Shown here one piece after another: positions 10,301-23,056 of a stretch of DNA of 64,000 nt. Source of the stretch: Pohlia nutans (lineage: Eukaryota; Streptophyta; Bryopsida; Bryales; Mniaceae); the NCBI GenBank assembly GCA_022496805.1, contig CM040085.1, positions 22,597,811 to 22,661,810 of the forward strand, read 5' to 3'. Position 1 is the first letter of the stretch, and each line of letters starts with the position of its first letter. The position numbers and the translations under genes are program-made. Under the pieces are notes generated by a model that was not told the origin of the DNA, made no database searches, and was given only the letters and a program-made list of their open reading frames with translations.

Positions 10301-13222
10301 TCAAAACATGTGGTAATATGATCAAGCATGCAAGAAGCCTTGGTCTTCCACACTGCTCAAGTTACCAACGCTGAGTGCTGTGCACCGTCAAGCAGCGAGA
10401 TGAAGAGGAAACGGCATTGACCTCTTCCTATAGTCTGGGACAATCGAGGAATGCAAGATATTTGCAAATTGCAAAAGAAATACTCAAGCATCATCGCTCT
10501 TCATCTTGCAACCATTCAAACATCTAGCCCATATCTCACCTTGTGGGTCGACCTCTCTCGCTATCTTTATAGCATCTGAAGTAGCAATATCCTGATTGGC
10601 TGGAGATACAGCCAGAATGATACAGTTTGGCTGCACAAACACAAAGGGCAACACAGTTACAACTCTACCTTAAACTCAAGCAAAGAACCACTCCAGATTC
10701 CCCACTAAACGTCCGTCTACTACACATCAGCCACCAATGCCCGCATTCTCCTATTTAACAAAGACATTGCCCACAGCATCAACACAACAACTTTGGTACC
10801 TTTTCGATGTATGATCGGACCATGTTCTCAATATCAGCAACTATGCTCTCCGATTGGCCATCTGAAGTACACGCACAAAATTTCATTCGATCCATCCAAA
10901 CAAAAAGGTCCAATTCCCACACACGCTCTCACAGAATCAATTGCATCCCTCCTCAACTGGAGCTACGTAAGAAAAACTAAAGTGCTCAATGCAGGCTTCA
11001 AGATGTTCAATCCAAACAAAACTTGAATCCACAAGAATGAAGCCAATCGAAGCACAAAGGATCGAAATCACATCACTTACCCACGGCATTCTTGGTCAAA
11101 CCCGGGAGATCGATCAAAGTCAGGTTGACCACTGCAAGACCACTCTCTAGTAAGTACTTGTTCATATAAAATTATTTCGTTCTAAGAACACACCAGCCAA
11201 TACGACAAACTCCCGAACACTTTGAACGCATTCACATCTGCACCACTGAATGAAGAGCATGACCTAGAAACTCTACCCCTGTGCAAGAATGAAGTAACAT
11301 TAGCTTGTGTTCTTACGGTAAAACTTATGGCTGGCAACTAGGAACAGGCACACTCACCATTCGGAGAATAAACACTCAAATGAATAGGCACCGGAGAGAT
11401 CTGCTTCGTCCGGCCTGTAATCCGGTCAGTTTCATCTGAAATCTCTTTCCTTACAGCAGCTGCACAGCACACAAAGCTGTTGGTACTTGTGGAATGTCGA
11501 AACAATAACCCACTTCAAAACATGTTCCTCACACTCAAAAAGCAAACGAGACAGCTCTACAGCAACAATAATAGCGCTCGCAGAGAGGCAATCGGAGGGC
11601 CTCCCATACCGAAATCCGTAAACCGCCTCTTGGGCATATGAAGAAACTCCGCGTACTCATACTTGTCGTCAGTCTTGTGCAATTGCAGCACCAGAGGCCG
11701 CCGTGTCACAATACCTGCCATTCAACAGAGGCCGTGGTGTCACAACACCTGCCATTCAACGACAAAGATTGGTGACCGGATAATTCACAATCTACACAAA
11801 TTAACCATTCGACACCTACTGCAAGCTGTCCTAAGCCACAGATGCTTTGGCCCTGGGATTTCCCAGGTACGAAGCTCCTAGCCACAGAACAAGCAAGCTA
11901 GATGCATTGGGTGCTTCCCGTTGCTAAGTGAACAGAATGCAAGCAGCACCAATTCCATCGTTTCAAAGGTCAGGAGAGATGATCACCTGAACCACGGGGA
12001 AGGAAGTCACGCCCAACAATACTCTCAAGCACCGAGGACTTCCCAGAACTCTGTACAACACAGGGATCCATTTAGTAAACCAAAGCATGACCACCATTGC
12101 CATTACTGAAACTAGCAAATATTCCCATCACCATTTCCTCCTCGCTGTAAGTCACAGGAATCCGCAATACATCTCATACATCCGTGCCACCTAAGATAGA
12201 CTCTTTATAACATTAACCGGGCGGCATCCCTGGTGCGTAAGAAAAAGAAAGTGCCTTCTCTTGATCGTGTAGCACACATGTCACGATGCCATTGGTAAGC
12301 ACACAACGCACGCCGCTACCAGTTACGCGCATATGTGCGATTAACCGACACCATCAATACAGTCCACTAGGGGCCAAGTTCCATGGGTGAAGTATCTCAC
12401 TAAAAGACAAATTTTTAAGGACTTCGGGGACCAAGTTCCACATTTCAAGTGAGCTTTTATGAAAATGTGCACTCCAAATAGTTAAAAGGTATGGAAGATC
12501 TTGGTTGTGAACCGTCGAACCGGTCCACAAGTCACGGTAATTTCGTACCATGAAGTTTGGTACTTTTTTCTCCCATCTCTACGTTTAATTACAGTGTTTT
12601 AGGTGGTTAGAAGCACTGGCGTTTTGGGAGCACTTTCCTTGTGGTGTTATCTGTCTTTTTCCTTTGTTCCGGGGATTAAAATGTGGTGGAGAAGTTGTCA
12701 TGAAGTATGGAGGGTTCTCAAGCCCAAGACTTCATGGCAGCTGCTCGCTAACCAATCAAATTTGTTCATGTTTCACTCTAACCAATCAAGTTTGTTCATG
12801 TTCAAGTCCATGGATCGTGCACAACTTCATGGCTGGGTATGAGACAAACCCAAGTTCCACTTTTGCCCTCCTCTTGCCTATTTCCAAGGGCAACTCCTCG
12901 AACCCATGGAACCTGGCTCTAACTACGGCAAGGTCTCATTCAAAAGGATGCTAACTGCCATTAATCCCTGTTTTTAACCGCTCTTTGTATCAAAATTAGA
13001 GTATGTTTTTAAAATATGAGGCATTTGTTCAAAGCATATGCCGGATGAAGTCAAAATAAGCTAGCATCGGGAAGGATCGGGAACACGTACCTGGCCTCCT
13101 ACCACCGCGACGGTTGGCAACGATTCCCACAAACTTGCAACTGCATTCCCGCCCCCAAAGTCCCCCAGGGCCGTGCAAACTCGCTGAATCCGGTTGACCA
13201 AGCCTATCAAGCTGTTATCCAT
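7364..13222 (-). CDS. DRP1: dynamin-related protein 1 (phragmoplastin class), 16 exons
   Basis: Exons in transcript order: 13222-13091, 12050-11987, 11714-11610, 11459-11358, 11131-11081, 10861-10800, 10630-10540, 10277-10213, 9861-9667, 9463-9344, 9177-9107, 8966-8741, 8601-8551, 8302-8074, 7813-7674, 7492-7364. They total 1833 nt, 610 aa, the usual length for plant DRP1 proteins, and every junction is GT-AG and in phase. GTPase motifs: G1 GGQSSGKS (42-49), G2 Thr69 in IVTRRP, G3 DLPG (142-145), G4 TKLD (211-214). The middle domain follows ([15 protein letters not shown]), then a GTPase effector domain ending AVAWAK. There is no PH or proline-rich domain, as expected of DRP1 rather than DRP2. 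Family role: a large GTPase that assembles on membranes at the cell plate and in clathrin-mediated endocytosis. All key residues are intact. Confidence 0.96.
11691..11760 (-). repeat. 34-bp tandem duplication of the exon 3 acceptor of DRP1
   Basis: On the minus strand the sequence TTGAATGGCAG|GTRTTGTGACAC occurs twice, 34 bases apart, so the intron 2 acceptor and the first ~20 bases of exon 3 are duplicated. The true acceptor is before 11714; the copy is before 11748. Use of the upstream copy would add 34 nt and shift the frame. Confidence 0.85.
12366..12923. mobile_element. terminal-inverted-repeat element in DRP1 intron 1
   Basis: The ends GGCCAAGTTCCATGGGTGA (left) and GAACCCATGGAACCTGGCTC (right) are inverted repeats. 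Possible flanking ACTA direct repeats are present. The interior has internal copies of CCAAGTTCCA and duplicated AACCAATCAA(A/G)TTTGTTCATG. No transposase is seen. It accounts for about half of the 1.04-kb intron 1. Confidence 0.6.
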
Positions 13223-16014
13223 CTTGTATAATTTCAGTCAGCTCCAAACCGAAACTCCTTGAACCTCCTTCAATAGAGGATGAGTAATCCAAATATCGGA
13301 ACACCACCTGCAATATCGGAACATTTGACTAAAAAGGGTCAGAACAATGCTCAATCACAAGGATTTCATCAAGAACACCAACATACAATGTTCCAAAACA
13401 ACAGCAAGATGCTCAAATCCACACCTCAACTGGACCTACACTTCGCTAATACCGACAGATCCGTGTCTCAACCAGTGATTTTTTTGGTTGCTAATTTTAG
13501 CCAGATTGCTTCATAAAATTTGGGCTGGCTAATTGATACAAAGGATTTTTGAAAAAGAGAAAGGAATAATAGCCAGATTTCCTACATGGAGTCAAGATGT
13601 GTAGCCTCTTTAAACCTAAGTATCACCCAGGTATTGCCTAAGTAGCACCTAGGTAGCACATGTGTAATACCCTAATATTACCTATATATTAATATGAAAA
13701 GTGCATCCAAGGAAGCATGGGAAGAATAGCAAAAATGCTAAACTATCTCCTGGCAAAAAACAAAAAACAAAAAACAAAAAGTAAATATATAAATAAAAAT
13801 CACTGCATCAAACCCTAATTTAGACCGTCTAAAATAGGTGCCAAGAAACGTGCAGCAACTCACCCAACCACCCGATCGTTCACAACAATGCGATGCAATT
13901 TCGTCGGCTCAACAAGACAGCAACAGCAAGGGACCTTGTGCGGAGACACTCAACAGGAGCTACCGCGACCAATTACGTTCAGAAACTCCACACCCTCGAA
14001 TCACAAACTATGACAAAGTCACCTCCGCTCCAAGAAAGACCAGTCAAGCTCACGATCACTCATGCGACCACGTAAAAAACTCCGAATTGCCCCTCTCTTC
14101 AGCATAGAAATGAAAGACAAAGGCAACAAATAGAACTCCTACCCAGAAAAGCAAGTACCGTACGTTCCCCTGGGCCAAACACGACGAGAAAAATGTCTTT
14201 CGCTAAAACGCAACGTGCAGCGTAGCTTGAAGAGCAAATTAGTGCGCGTGTGTGCGGCCTTCAGAAATAGAATCCAGCACGAGACTGGAGCGGGTCTGTC
14301 TCGTCAGTCGCACAAGAACAGTCGAAGAGAAAGCGTGTAGTCCTTCGTGAACGACGAGTGAGGGTCATCCAAGGTTCATTCGTTCCAATTGGCATAGTTC
14401 ATCCACTCGGGGCTGGAGGGAACGGAGGATTTTGGTGACGAATGAAACGTGTCATCCGTCATCCAGCATTTCGCTGCATAAGTGGCCCCAAATGGATGAA
14501 TGAGAAACAGTCGTCGTTCATGCAATCATGCAGGAGCCGGCTTTTCTGAGTGAAATGGATTTTCTTTTTATAGCCTCATGACCAATTCTCAATATCACTG
14601 GCAACCGTCTCTAAAGACACGCTGTGTGTATGTTTTGGTGTGAGTTTTATGGTACCACAGTAGAATAGTCCTCACTTTTAAAAGAGGCAATATTCCTAGG
14701 GATATGTCAAATTTCATTATGCTGTTGACTTTAAGACCAGACCACATGATTGGAGACGATAAATTAGTCCATCTCTATGAGGCAGTCAAAGGTAATAAGG
14801 GAATGAATCACCGCTAGCTTTGGAATTAGGTTCGGCATTCACATATGCATTTGGACGGAATAAGGTGAATCACCCTATTTGTGCCGTGCAACTTTTGTGA
14901 CACTTTGTGATCACTATGTATTAGTGCCTTACATTTGAGAATTTCATATGCACACTATTAGTACATAGAGGCACAAGTAGGGCGACTTCCTAGTTGTGGC
15001 ACAAATAAGGTGGCTCACCTTATTGGTAAATGTAAAGAGCTCTGGGAAGATCTTTCAATGCGAGACCCAAATCTGATAAGAAGCACCACTGCAACAAAAC
15101 TCAAAAGAAGAAGAGCCATTGCCCACTTCACCTCCTCTTCATCCGCTCTGAATTGACTCACAGACAAGTGCACTGGATCCGTTCTTTCAATTTCTGACTA
15201 AAATATTCAAGATGTCTGGTGGTTATCGAGCTTTGCCTGATTTCTTCCTGACTGCTAAACATGGTACTGCATCCCATGATTCCCTTGTAAATCTTTGATA
15301 TTGTTACATGTTGGCCCAACTTCGTATTCACTGGATCAACTCTTTCCCCGCTAGAAATACCGGTCATTGAAAGTGTCCAACTAATGTCCTAGCCAATGAC
15401 TGTTCTGGTTTCCTTTTCTGTGTCAGAACCCTCTTGCGAAGCTGGCACCAGCCACATCCTGTAGGGCATGCCAATGCCATCAAAACCAGCAACGTTGGAC
15501 CTGCCAAATTTTGGGGAGGATGTACATGTGTAAAGAGGTTAAAATGTACTGGGATGCAACCACCTCAAGGAGGAATATTTTCTGCTTCAAGTGTGGAACA
15601 CACAGCATCCTGTACTAGAGGTGGTCGACCGTTCAATAGCAGCTGCTGTGGAAGGTCTACCCGCACTGCCTTGTATTGGTACACCTGAGCAACATCAAAT
15701 CACGCAAATTACCTTTTCAGCATTCTCTCATTAAAAAGCTGTTCCTAAATACAATCGACAAAACTACAACTGGAAACCTCTTGCAAGTATTTCTAGATTC
15801 ATATAACCAGGTAAACACAATACCACACAGTAATTGTACGCTCATATAGGCAGGTATTCTAAATACAGTATCCCAGCAGATAAATACAATACCAGCAGGT
15901 AAATACAATATCTGCTGGGATATTGTACTCATATAGCCAGGTAAATACAATCCCAGCAGTAATTATCTCTATGAGAAATGATGAAGAGTACCCCTTTTGT
16001 CAATGGCTTGTGAA
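13223..16014. other. DRP1 upstream region and intergenic spacer
   Basis: Bases just above 13222 are the DRP1 leader and promoter region. A GC-richer stretch at about 13840-14560 could contain a 5' non-coding exon or the promoter, but no signal decides this. The region 14600-15690 holds only short unrecognised frames. No gene is called. Confidence 0.4.
15860..15958. repeat. short inverted and direct repeats (CAGGTAAATACAAT units)
   Basis: Units of the form CCAGCAGRTAAATACAAT recur, and TATCCCAGCAGATA pairs with TATCTGCTGGGATA to form a hairpin. It lies in the 3' flank of the TTC5-like gene. Function unknown. Confidence 0.6.
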
Positions 16015-19000
16015 CTACGATGTGCTACCTAAACTTGTTTCGAGCTTGGAACAGCGCAAGTGCTTCAGCTCCTGTAATAAAGCATGTTGAGGATAAACAA
16101 AAATAATGTTGTGGTACGGCATTGACAAGAACCTACCTTGTCTTGCCATTGGACGTTGACTTCATGAAAAAAAGGCTCCAGCAGGGTAACTGTAGTGCCC
16201 TCTTTAATCTGCGCAGAAAGCAGCGCACAACTGACATCAGAGACCAGGATGCTAAACTTTAGTAAGGTGGACCATGTTAGTGTTTACTTGAAAGGATACA
16301 TGAACATGAGGAGATTGAGTACAAGGAGATAAAGGAATAAAATTTACCGCTCCATCACGAAGTGCATATACAGAGAGAGCGAAGCAGTTGGCTTCGCTAT
16401 CAGCTACCAAGTAGAACCTGCACGTGGATGAGGTTTATCATTAATTATATGAAGAGCACTCAAGAAGCATCACCTCTTCTGCAAGGAGTCAAATTCCTGA
16501 ATCTGTAAGATTGGATAACAGTCTAGTACCTAATTTGGTACCTTACACTGACAAATATACCCAATAGCCCATAATACAAAACACAAACATGAGTCTGAAG
16601 TCACAAGACAAATGTTTCGATTCAGTCGTGTTGGGCAAGGAGAGAGCAGTTTTCGATTTTCTGATTAAAATAAACATGATCTTGGACCATTTTGACAACG
16701 TCCATTATCATGCATGCTACAGTGACCTTCACTTCCTCTAATTCACACTCGAAATAGATAGAAAAGAACAGAAAATTAAAACTAATCCAAAGAGGCTTGC
16801 CTTATGATGGTTGATTAAGTACCTAAAATTGCAGAGGTCATTCGTACCACATTCATAACACCAGAAAACAATACCAAGAGAACCAACTTACAGAGGCACT
16901 GAGTTGTCGTGAGTGACTGCTTGCAGCATTTTCACTTGCAGTGCCGTGCCTTTATTAAAACCTTCTGTTAGTGCCCCTAGCGAAACCTCTCTGTGAGCCC
17001 CGACAGCTGGAAAAATAAACAGATATGAGACACACGTTTTTGCAAGCAGAGTATTTGATCACGCACAATTGGAAACTACCATCAGATTGTGCAACACCTA
17101 ATCCACGCACCATATTAATTTTTATTTCTTTTGGGTACTAGAGGACATATACTAGCATTGAGGAAAACAAGTAAGGGATATAGTTTCGAACAAATGACAT
17201 AAAGGTTCCATGACACAAAGTCTTCAAAGAACATACTCCCTCTGTTCCAAAATAAAAAGCATCTTCGAGAACTGGAAGCAGTGTTCCCACAGGCTTTTTA
17301 TTTCGGAACAGACGGAGTATGAGATAACTCCCATAGATCTAGAAAATTTGAAGAGATTACGAGAGTGAGAATCTCACAAGCATGAGTAGGAAGAGACGAC
17401 AAAATGGAAGACAAACGCTTCGGTTTCAGTCGGCCCTAATCGTAGCACAAAAAACCTGGAGTTAGCACGATACCCCAAGCTCGTAGACACTTTAAAATCT
17501 TGCTATAAGATGTTCAAGAGAATAAAGAGGACATATGTAGAGAAAAATCTATGAAAAAACAGCCAGAAAGACTATTAACAATACCGAAAAAGGAAGAAAT
17601 TCTCAGCCACGGCCCAGATAGATTTAAATTTTGTCAGAACATTTGATTGGTTAAGTGTACCAATTACCAAGATCACGCCAATAAGGGTAAAACTAGATTA
17701 AAATATTGCCTATAAATTGCTTTGAACTTCCAAATAAATTAGCTCCAAATCAATACTCCGGATCAATACTTCGGATCAATACTCCATATCACTCTTAAGT
17801 TTCAAGTACATATTCTAGGAAAATAGGTTCCACAAAATATGTCAATTGAGAAAGAACATGAATAGACCTTGTTTACTATTAAGTCCTCAAGTTTGCTCAA
17901 CAGATTGACTAATTTGTTAACTTCATGATCAGCATGCAGCCCTGGGTCTCTGACACTGGCTGCCTCAAAACCTCGCAATGCTCTCTCATAATCCTCCAAG
18001 TATTGATGAACCTGTTTCATGTGGCATAGCAATCCATATTCTCAGATCATTTAGATTGAAAAATGAAAAAGGAGAAATCAACGAAAAAAAAGGGCTTCAA
18101 GAACAATGGACTCGAGGGAAGAAGGAAGCTTACAGTGGCGCTATTGAAGTGAAGATCTGGATTTGCACTTGCCATAACGTCTTTTTCCTTTCATGCCAAC
18201 AATTAAAATGAAATAGGTTGGTTTCACTGATTTATTATACAAAGAAAATATAACTACCTTAACAGAATCACATCTCATCTAAGTAGTCAATGCTAACCAG
18301 CTATAATGAAGAGTTCCCAATCGATGCGTGTCAAAATACTTCAATGCACATACATTTAAGACCTTGCGTTTAAACTGAACTATGCTCTGCAAAATACTTT
18401 CACTTACAGCATTTTGATAAGATTTAAGGGATTGGTGAAGCTTATTTCGGTCCCAAGCGCCCGATACAAAGAAGCTAGTCAAGTAAGCGTTTCCTAAAGT
18501 ATCTGCAGAAATACACGACATGTGCATCCATATTTTTTAAGAATGAGGTAAAAATTCATGCCTAGGAATGTGAAGTTCTCTATAGACTATTTGCAGATGT
18601 AATTCAGAATGGTTGAAAGGAAATCGTACACCAAGACTGGCCGTCCTTGATATCAAGACTAACAGCCTGCTTCGCATGAAGAATGCTTTCTTCCACTATC
18701 TCAGCTTCATCTGTGCTCCCTGCATCATTGATGAACCATTCATGATATCCTAACTAATTAAGACCCACTATACCACTATGCCACATAAATGTTTTATCAA
18801 TTTGAAGAAACAGAAGATGACCACTATTAAAGAGTGCACATACATGTTAAACCACAGACTGAATTGCCTGCAGTGTTTAAAATCTGCCAAATTTTAAATT
18901 TCTACCATAATTACTTAAATTTTCAAAGAAAAAAAGCAGACAGTTCACCTTTTCCAATGCGCCTTTCAAGCATTGAAAGCTGTTGGAGCGCCTTTTTATT

Positions 19001-20824
19001 TAATCCCTGCACCGATGAAAAACTAGCCCTTTTGTCAAACTAGAACTTCATTGACAATGGATTTGAAGGCAATATCTCAAATATCAGATTGACAGAGGAA
19101 AACTCCAAAACCTACAGAGAGTGTATCTTCTAAGGCACCATTGTTCAATGTGATGGCTTACAGAATCAGAAAGAAACACAAGCATCAGCAACAATCTCAT
19201 GAGCCGCGAAGAAACTGAGTGAAAGACACCTTGCTAAGAGCGATGTTAAAACAATTTTTAGCTTGTGCAAGGTCACCCTTCTTCCAGAAACAATTTCCTA
19301 AGCAGCACCACGCATCCACCATAGATGGATCCAGCTTAACCTGTTGACATCAATTTCAGCTGTAAGTGCACTATGAACAACAACAGGCGTCAAAATTGTC
19401 AGTACATGACTACATGACATTAAAAGGAAGGCTGTTCGGTATCAACACTTAGTTCCGAAGACTGGATTCTTGAACAAAGATCGTTCAATAGCTATAAAAA
19501 TTCTTATGTTAATTGTCTTTCAGTTTCATACTCACAAGACCACGAATGAGAGAACCACTTCATGCAGATTCTCGGCAGTGTTGCACTACGTCCACCCCAT
19601 AGGCCAGTGACGGCCGAGAGAACTTATTCCAATTCTAAACTTTCAAGAGAGAATATTCCGAAACATTAAGCTTTCTTAAAAATGAGAGGACAGAATGATT
19701 CACCGATTTGGCCAAATGTTCTTCAGCCTCTTTGCAATAATCTGGGCCCACATCCAAGACTTTCCCCCTCAAATACTCCCACTGGGCACGCCGTTGGGGC
19801 TGCTTCCTGCACTCTACACGACCAAAATCCCACGTCAACAGTCTCACAGAAACTTCACCGAATCTTCACCACGCAATGAAAAGACCAGTAAGTTCATAAA
19901 CCTTATTAAAAACATAGGCCATTAAACTGTCGAAATTCACATAAATAGGGGTCAAATCAACTAAAGTCAAGCTATCCTTGAGGCAATGTAGCACTACATT
20001 GCCACTCCAAATATACAGTAGCAAGTTTTTCCAGCTTCAAAACTTGAGAACATCAAGGCCAGAGCAGCCAATCCCTAGGCCGTTCTTGAACCCTAAAAAT
20101 GCAAACGCCCTAATGTCGCCATAAATCAGTAAGCTCATATCCCTTATTAAAGCATAGGCCATCAAACTGTCAAAATTCACATAATTAGGGGTCAATGCAA
20201 GTCAAGCTATTCTTCAGGCAACGTAACACTAAACTGCCACTCCAAATATACAGTATCTTGTTATTCCAGCTTCAAGACTTGAGAAAAGGCCAGAGCAGCC
20301 AATCCCTAGCCCGTTCTTGAACCCTAAAAATGCAAACGCCCTAATGTCGCCATAAATCAGCGATCCGCAGGTCTATGATAATTGCGCGTACAGAACATAG
20401 AATGAGCTACCATTGCAACCCCGCAGTCAACTAAAATATAAACTTTTATTCCAGCTTCAAAACCTGAGAATATCAGCCAATCCAGAGGCCGTTCTTGAAC
20501 CCTAAAACTGCCAACGCTCTAACGTCGCCATAAATCAGCGATCCGTAGGTCCATGGTAATTGCGCGTAAAAACACAGAATCAGCTACCATTACAACGCCG
20601 CAGTCAACTAAAAAAATATTTAAATGAAAAACGTCCAAATACACACCTGATGAGATTTCGTTGAGAACGAGCAGAACGTCGCGCAGGAGATTCTCCAGGC
20701 GCGCCTTTTTAATGGAAGGATCGAGCGGGAAGAACGTATCGCGCACCATGTACAAGTTGTCGATGCTGCGCAGCACCATCTCCATAGGATCCTTGCAATC
20801 CAACCCCGTCGTAGGTTCCTCCAT
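16015..20824 (-). CDS. TTC5/STRAP-like tetratricopeptide protein, 13 exons
   Basis: Exons: 20824-20647, 19813-19704, 19340-19230, 19006-18949, 18719-18630, 18502-18408, 18187-18134, 18011-17868, 17435-17378, 17006-16892, 16417-16348, 16208-16137, 16071-16015; 1212 nt, 403 aa, all in phase. Segments align in order with animal TTC5: NLYMVRDTFFP at the N-terminus, GKVLDVGPDYCKEAEEHL, LDPSMVDAWCCLGNCFWKKG, ANPDLHFNSATVHQYLEDYE, DPGLHADHEVNKLVNLL, then KRLSSILSSL and an OB-like C-terminal domain (LFYLVADSEANCFALSVYAL). In animals TTC5 is a p300/JMY cofactor and recognises nascent tubulin for mRNA autoregulation; the plant role is inferred at best. The last exon gives only 18 residues, so the final OB strands seem short. 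Intron 1 carries a tandem expansion and intron 9 a Stowaway element. Confidence 0.88.
17234..17319. mobile_element. Stowaway MITE in intron 9 of the TTC5-like gene
   Basis: The ends CTCCCTCTGTTCCAAAATAA and TTATTTCGGAACAGACGGAG are inverted repeats flanked by TA duplications (17234-17235 and 17318-17319). This is the plant Stowaway (Tc1/mariner-derived) signature. Element length is 82 bp. Confidence 0.9.
19893..20610 (-). repeat. 2.5-copy tandem repeat filling intron 1 of the TTC5-like gene
   Basis: Three diverged units (about 19893-20139, 20140-20440 and 20441-20610) share CATAGGCCATYAAACTGTC, CCACTCCAAATATACAGTA, GGCCGTTCTTGAACCCTAAA and CGCCATAAATCAG. The last two units also share the segment with AATTGCGCGTA and CGCAGTCAACTAAA. 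The repeats stop just short of the exon 1 donor. Confidence 0.85.
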
Positions 20825-21280
20825 CGAGGAATTAATAATATTCTTAGGCTGTTATCCTCCAGTGCCGCCTTAGCATTGATCCGCCTCCGCCTCCGCCTCA
20901 CTACTCGTCCCTCCGCTTCGCCATTCACCACCACCACCGGAAGAAATAAAGACAGAAAGGAGGATGAAAATCGGAAACAAAAATGGAGCGGAAGGAAGGA
21001 GAGACTGTTGGAGTGAGCTCACTGGTAGAGAGGTGCAGAAGGAGGGAGTAAAGCTGCAAAAACACTCACGAGGTGGAGTTGGACGACAGTGAGAAATCCT
21101 TTGGCAACGGGCTTTTCTGCAACAACAGGCCCGAACTTGTCAGAAACACCACCCAGAGCGGAATGGTGGAACAGTTCTAAGACCGAAAGCGGGACGTTTC
21201 GTTCGTCTTTCGTCTGTCCACGTCGACCATTCGGTGTTGGATTTCGTCCACGCAGGTCCGAGACAGTCGCCTTGTGGCAT
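20825..21280 (-). promoter_or_regulatory. upstream region of the TTC5-like gene
   Basis: This GC-richer stretch upstream of the ATG at 20824 ends at a TTAA-family repeat. No TATA box or telo-box is convincing. A purine-rich leader (GGAAGAAATAAAGACAGAAA on the plus strand) is present. A promoter role is inferred from position. Confidence 0.4.
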
Positions 21281-21700
21281 TTAACCCTAAAGACCAAGAA
21301 GTCCAAATTGGGCTTCATTTTTTTTGGGCTTCATGTTTTTTGGCTTCATGTTTTTTGTTTTTTTCAAAAGCAGTTTTGAGTAGGTCTTTTGTGGACTTTT
21401 TTCTTGTTCAAGTTTAGGGTGCTTCGTGACCAACAATTACAATGTTTTTCACTAATTACAGTGATATAAAATTTGCACACATTTGAATTGTATTTTTCAC
21501 AATATGATTGGTTGAATTTATCATTTCAAAATCATGAATCCTTGGTCCTTTTGGGGATTCATGATTTTGAAATGATAAATTCAACCAATCAGATTGTGAA
21601 AAATACAATTCAAATGTGTGCAAATTCTATATTATAGGAATTACTAAAGAACATTGTGTGCTTCGGTCAAAAATAAATACATTTGAACAAAGGAAATTCC
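21281..21700. mobile_element. palindromic copy of the small TTAA-family MITE
   Basis: It starts TTAACCCTAAAGACCAAGAA, the same end as the elements at 48439, 50753 and 54463. About 110-130 bp on each side of 21548 are inverted copies of one another (TTCAAAATCATGAATCCTTG; TTGAATTGTATTTTTCACAA). It looks like two head-to-head copies. The right terminus is eroded. Confidence 0.65.
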
Positions 21701-21772
21701 CATAGCATATTAGAGCAATGCAGTGGAGCACTTTTTTGACAACTGGATAGAAAGTGAAGATCATCCACTTTT

Positions 21773-23056
21773 TTAACCCCTAAGCGCCCAATCAACCATA
21801 TTATACTTGAGGGTGGTTGCAAGCTACGGTCACCCAAACTTTTTGTCGCGGCATGCAAATTTGTGCACTTACCCAATCTTTGGAAAATCATCAATAAATA
21901 TTGGAATGGAATTTTGTGACGAAACAAATTGCATTGTTTCTAGAATTCTAAAGTTAAGATGTCTACCACAATAAAGTTTGCAAATTTTCAATCTTTCTAT
22001 CCAAATTAAGCATTTCTACTTAGATTTGGTAGCGTGTCGCTTGTCAAAAGTGCACCTATTTTATGGGAAATGCTAGAAGGGGGTCAAATTTGAACTTCAA
22101 AAATTTATAGCAACATACCACAAGTGTGTACAAAGGTACCATATTTTATTTTTTTGGGTACTACGCTTACTTATTTTTTAATTAATTGTTTGGTGATGTT
22201 TTTGTTTTTTAAGATTTTCGTGCAGTTAAAACTTTTTTTTGGATTTTTTTTTTTGGAAATGAAATAATGGTTCAATTTCAGAGGTGGGATATGAAATGCA
22301 TTTTTCATAAAACCTAGCTAAGGATGTTATGTAAAAAAGGCTCTAATTACCCCTACTCGGTAAAAAACAGAAAAGGCTATTGAGTAATGCCCAAAGACTT
22401 GAAATTAACTTAACAATTGCTAAAGTGAAAGTATTAGCATAAACCCTATTTGGGATGGTGAAATTTTTGATCTAATTGAAAGTTGAGAGGTGCGCATTAC
22501 TACGCTAGTGCACGAGCTGCATGGCCTTTAGCTGCACAAGCTGCACTCCCCACTTGGTAGACCGTAGCTTGCAATCACCCTTGATTTTTGGTCAAACACC
22601 CAAAAATCGAGCGTTTTAACTTTATTGTAGTAGGTGTTTTCATTAGATGTTTAAGTTAAGTTATGGTACATCTTTTGACCATTGGGATTGGAGAATAGAC
22701 TTCATTTGAGTGTTCAAAATATAAAGGGCTTTCTAAGGATACCCAAATCGTAAGTCTCTTTCAATTTCATCACTTTCATTTTTTTACTACTTGTAAATAT
22801 AACTATTATCTACCTTTAATTTAATTTTTTATATTAAATTTGACAAAAATATATTTATTTTGAACTTTTATCTTGTTTACATGATAAAATTTGTAAATAT
22901 TTAAAATATCTTCAAATCATGTTGAAATTTTTGTCATAGCTTCATAATGTTGATGACTATCTATGAAAAATTATAAATTATACAATGTGATATTTCAAGT
23001 ATGCAAATTGTAGTGCTTTGACTTTTACAAAAGAGGTGAGGACCTTTAGGGGTTAA
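21773..23056. mobile_element. TTAA-flanked element, ~1.28 kb
   Basis: TTAACCCCTAAGCGCCCAATC opens and GGACCTTTAGGGGTTAA closes. Only about 7-8 terminal bases pair perfectly, so it may be a composite or two solo ends. The interior includes GCTGCATGGCCTTTAGCTGC and long AT-rich stretches; no transposase is seen. Confidence 0.5.

Noticed and set aside
15158..15367. 69-codon minus-strand frame
   Set aside because: No recognisable motif, no adjoining exons with splice signals and no matching frame nearby.
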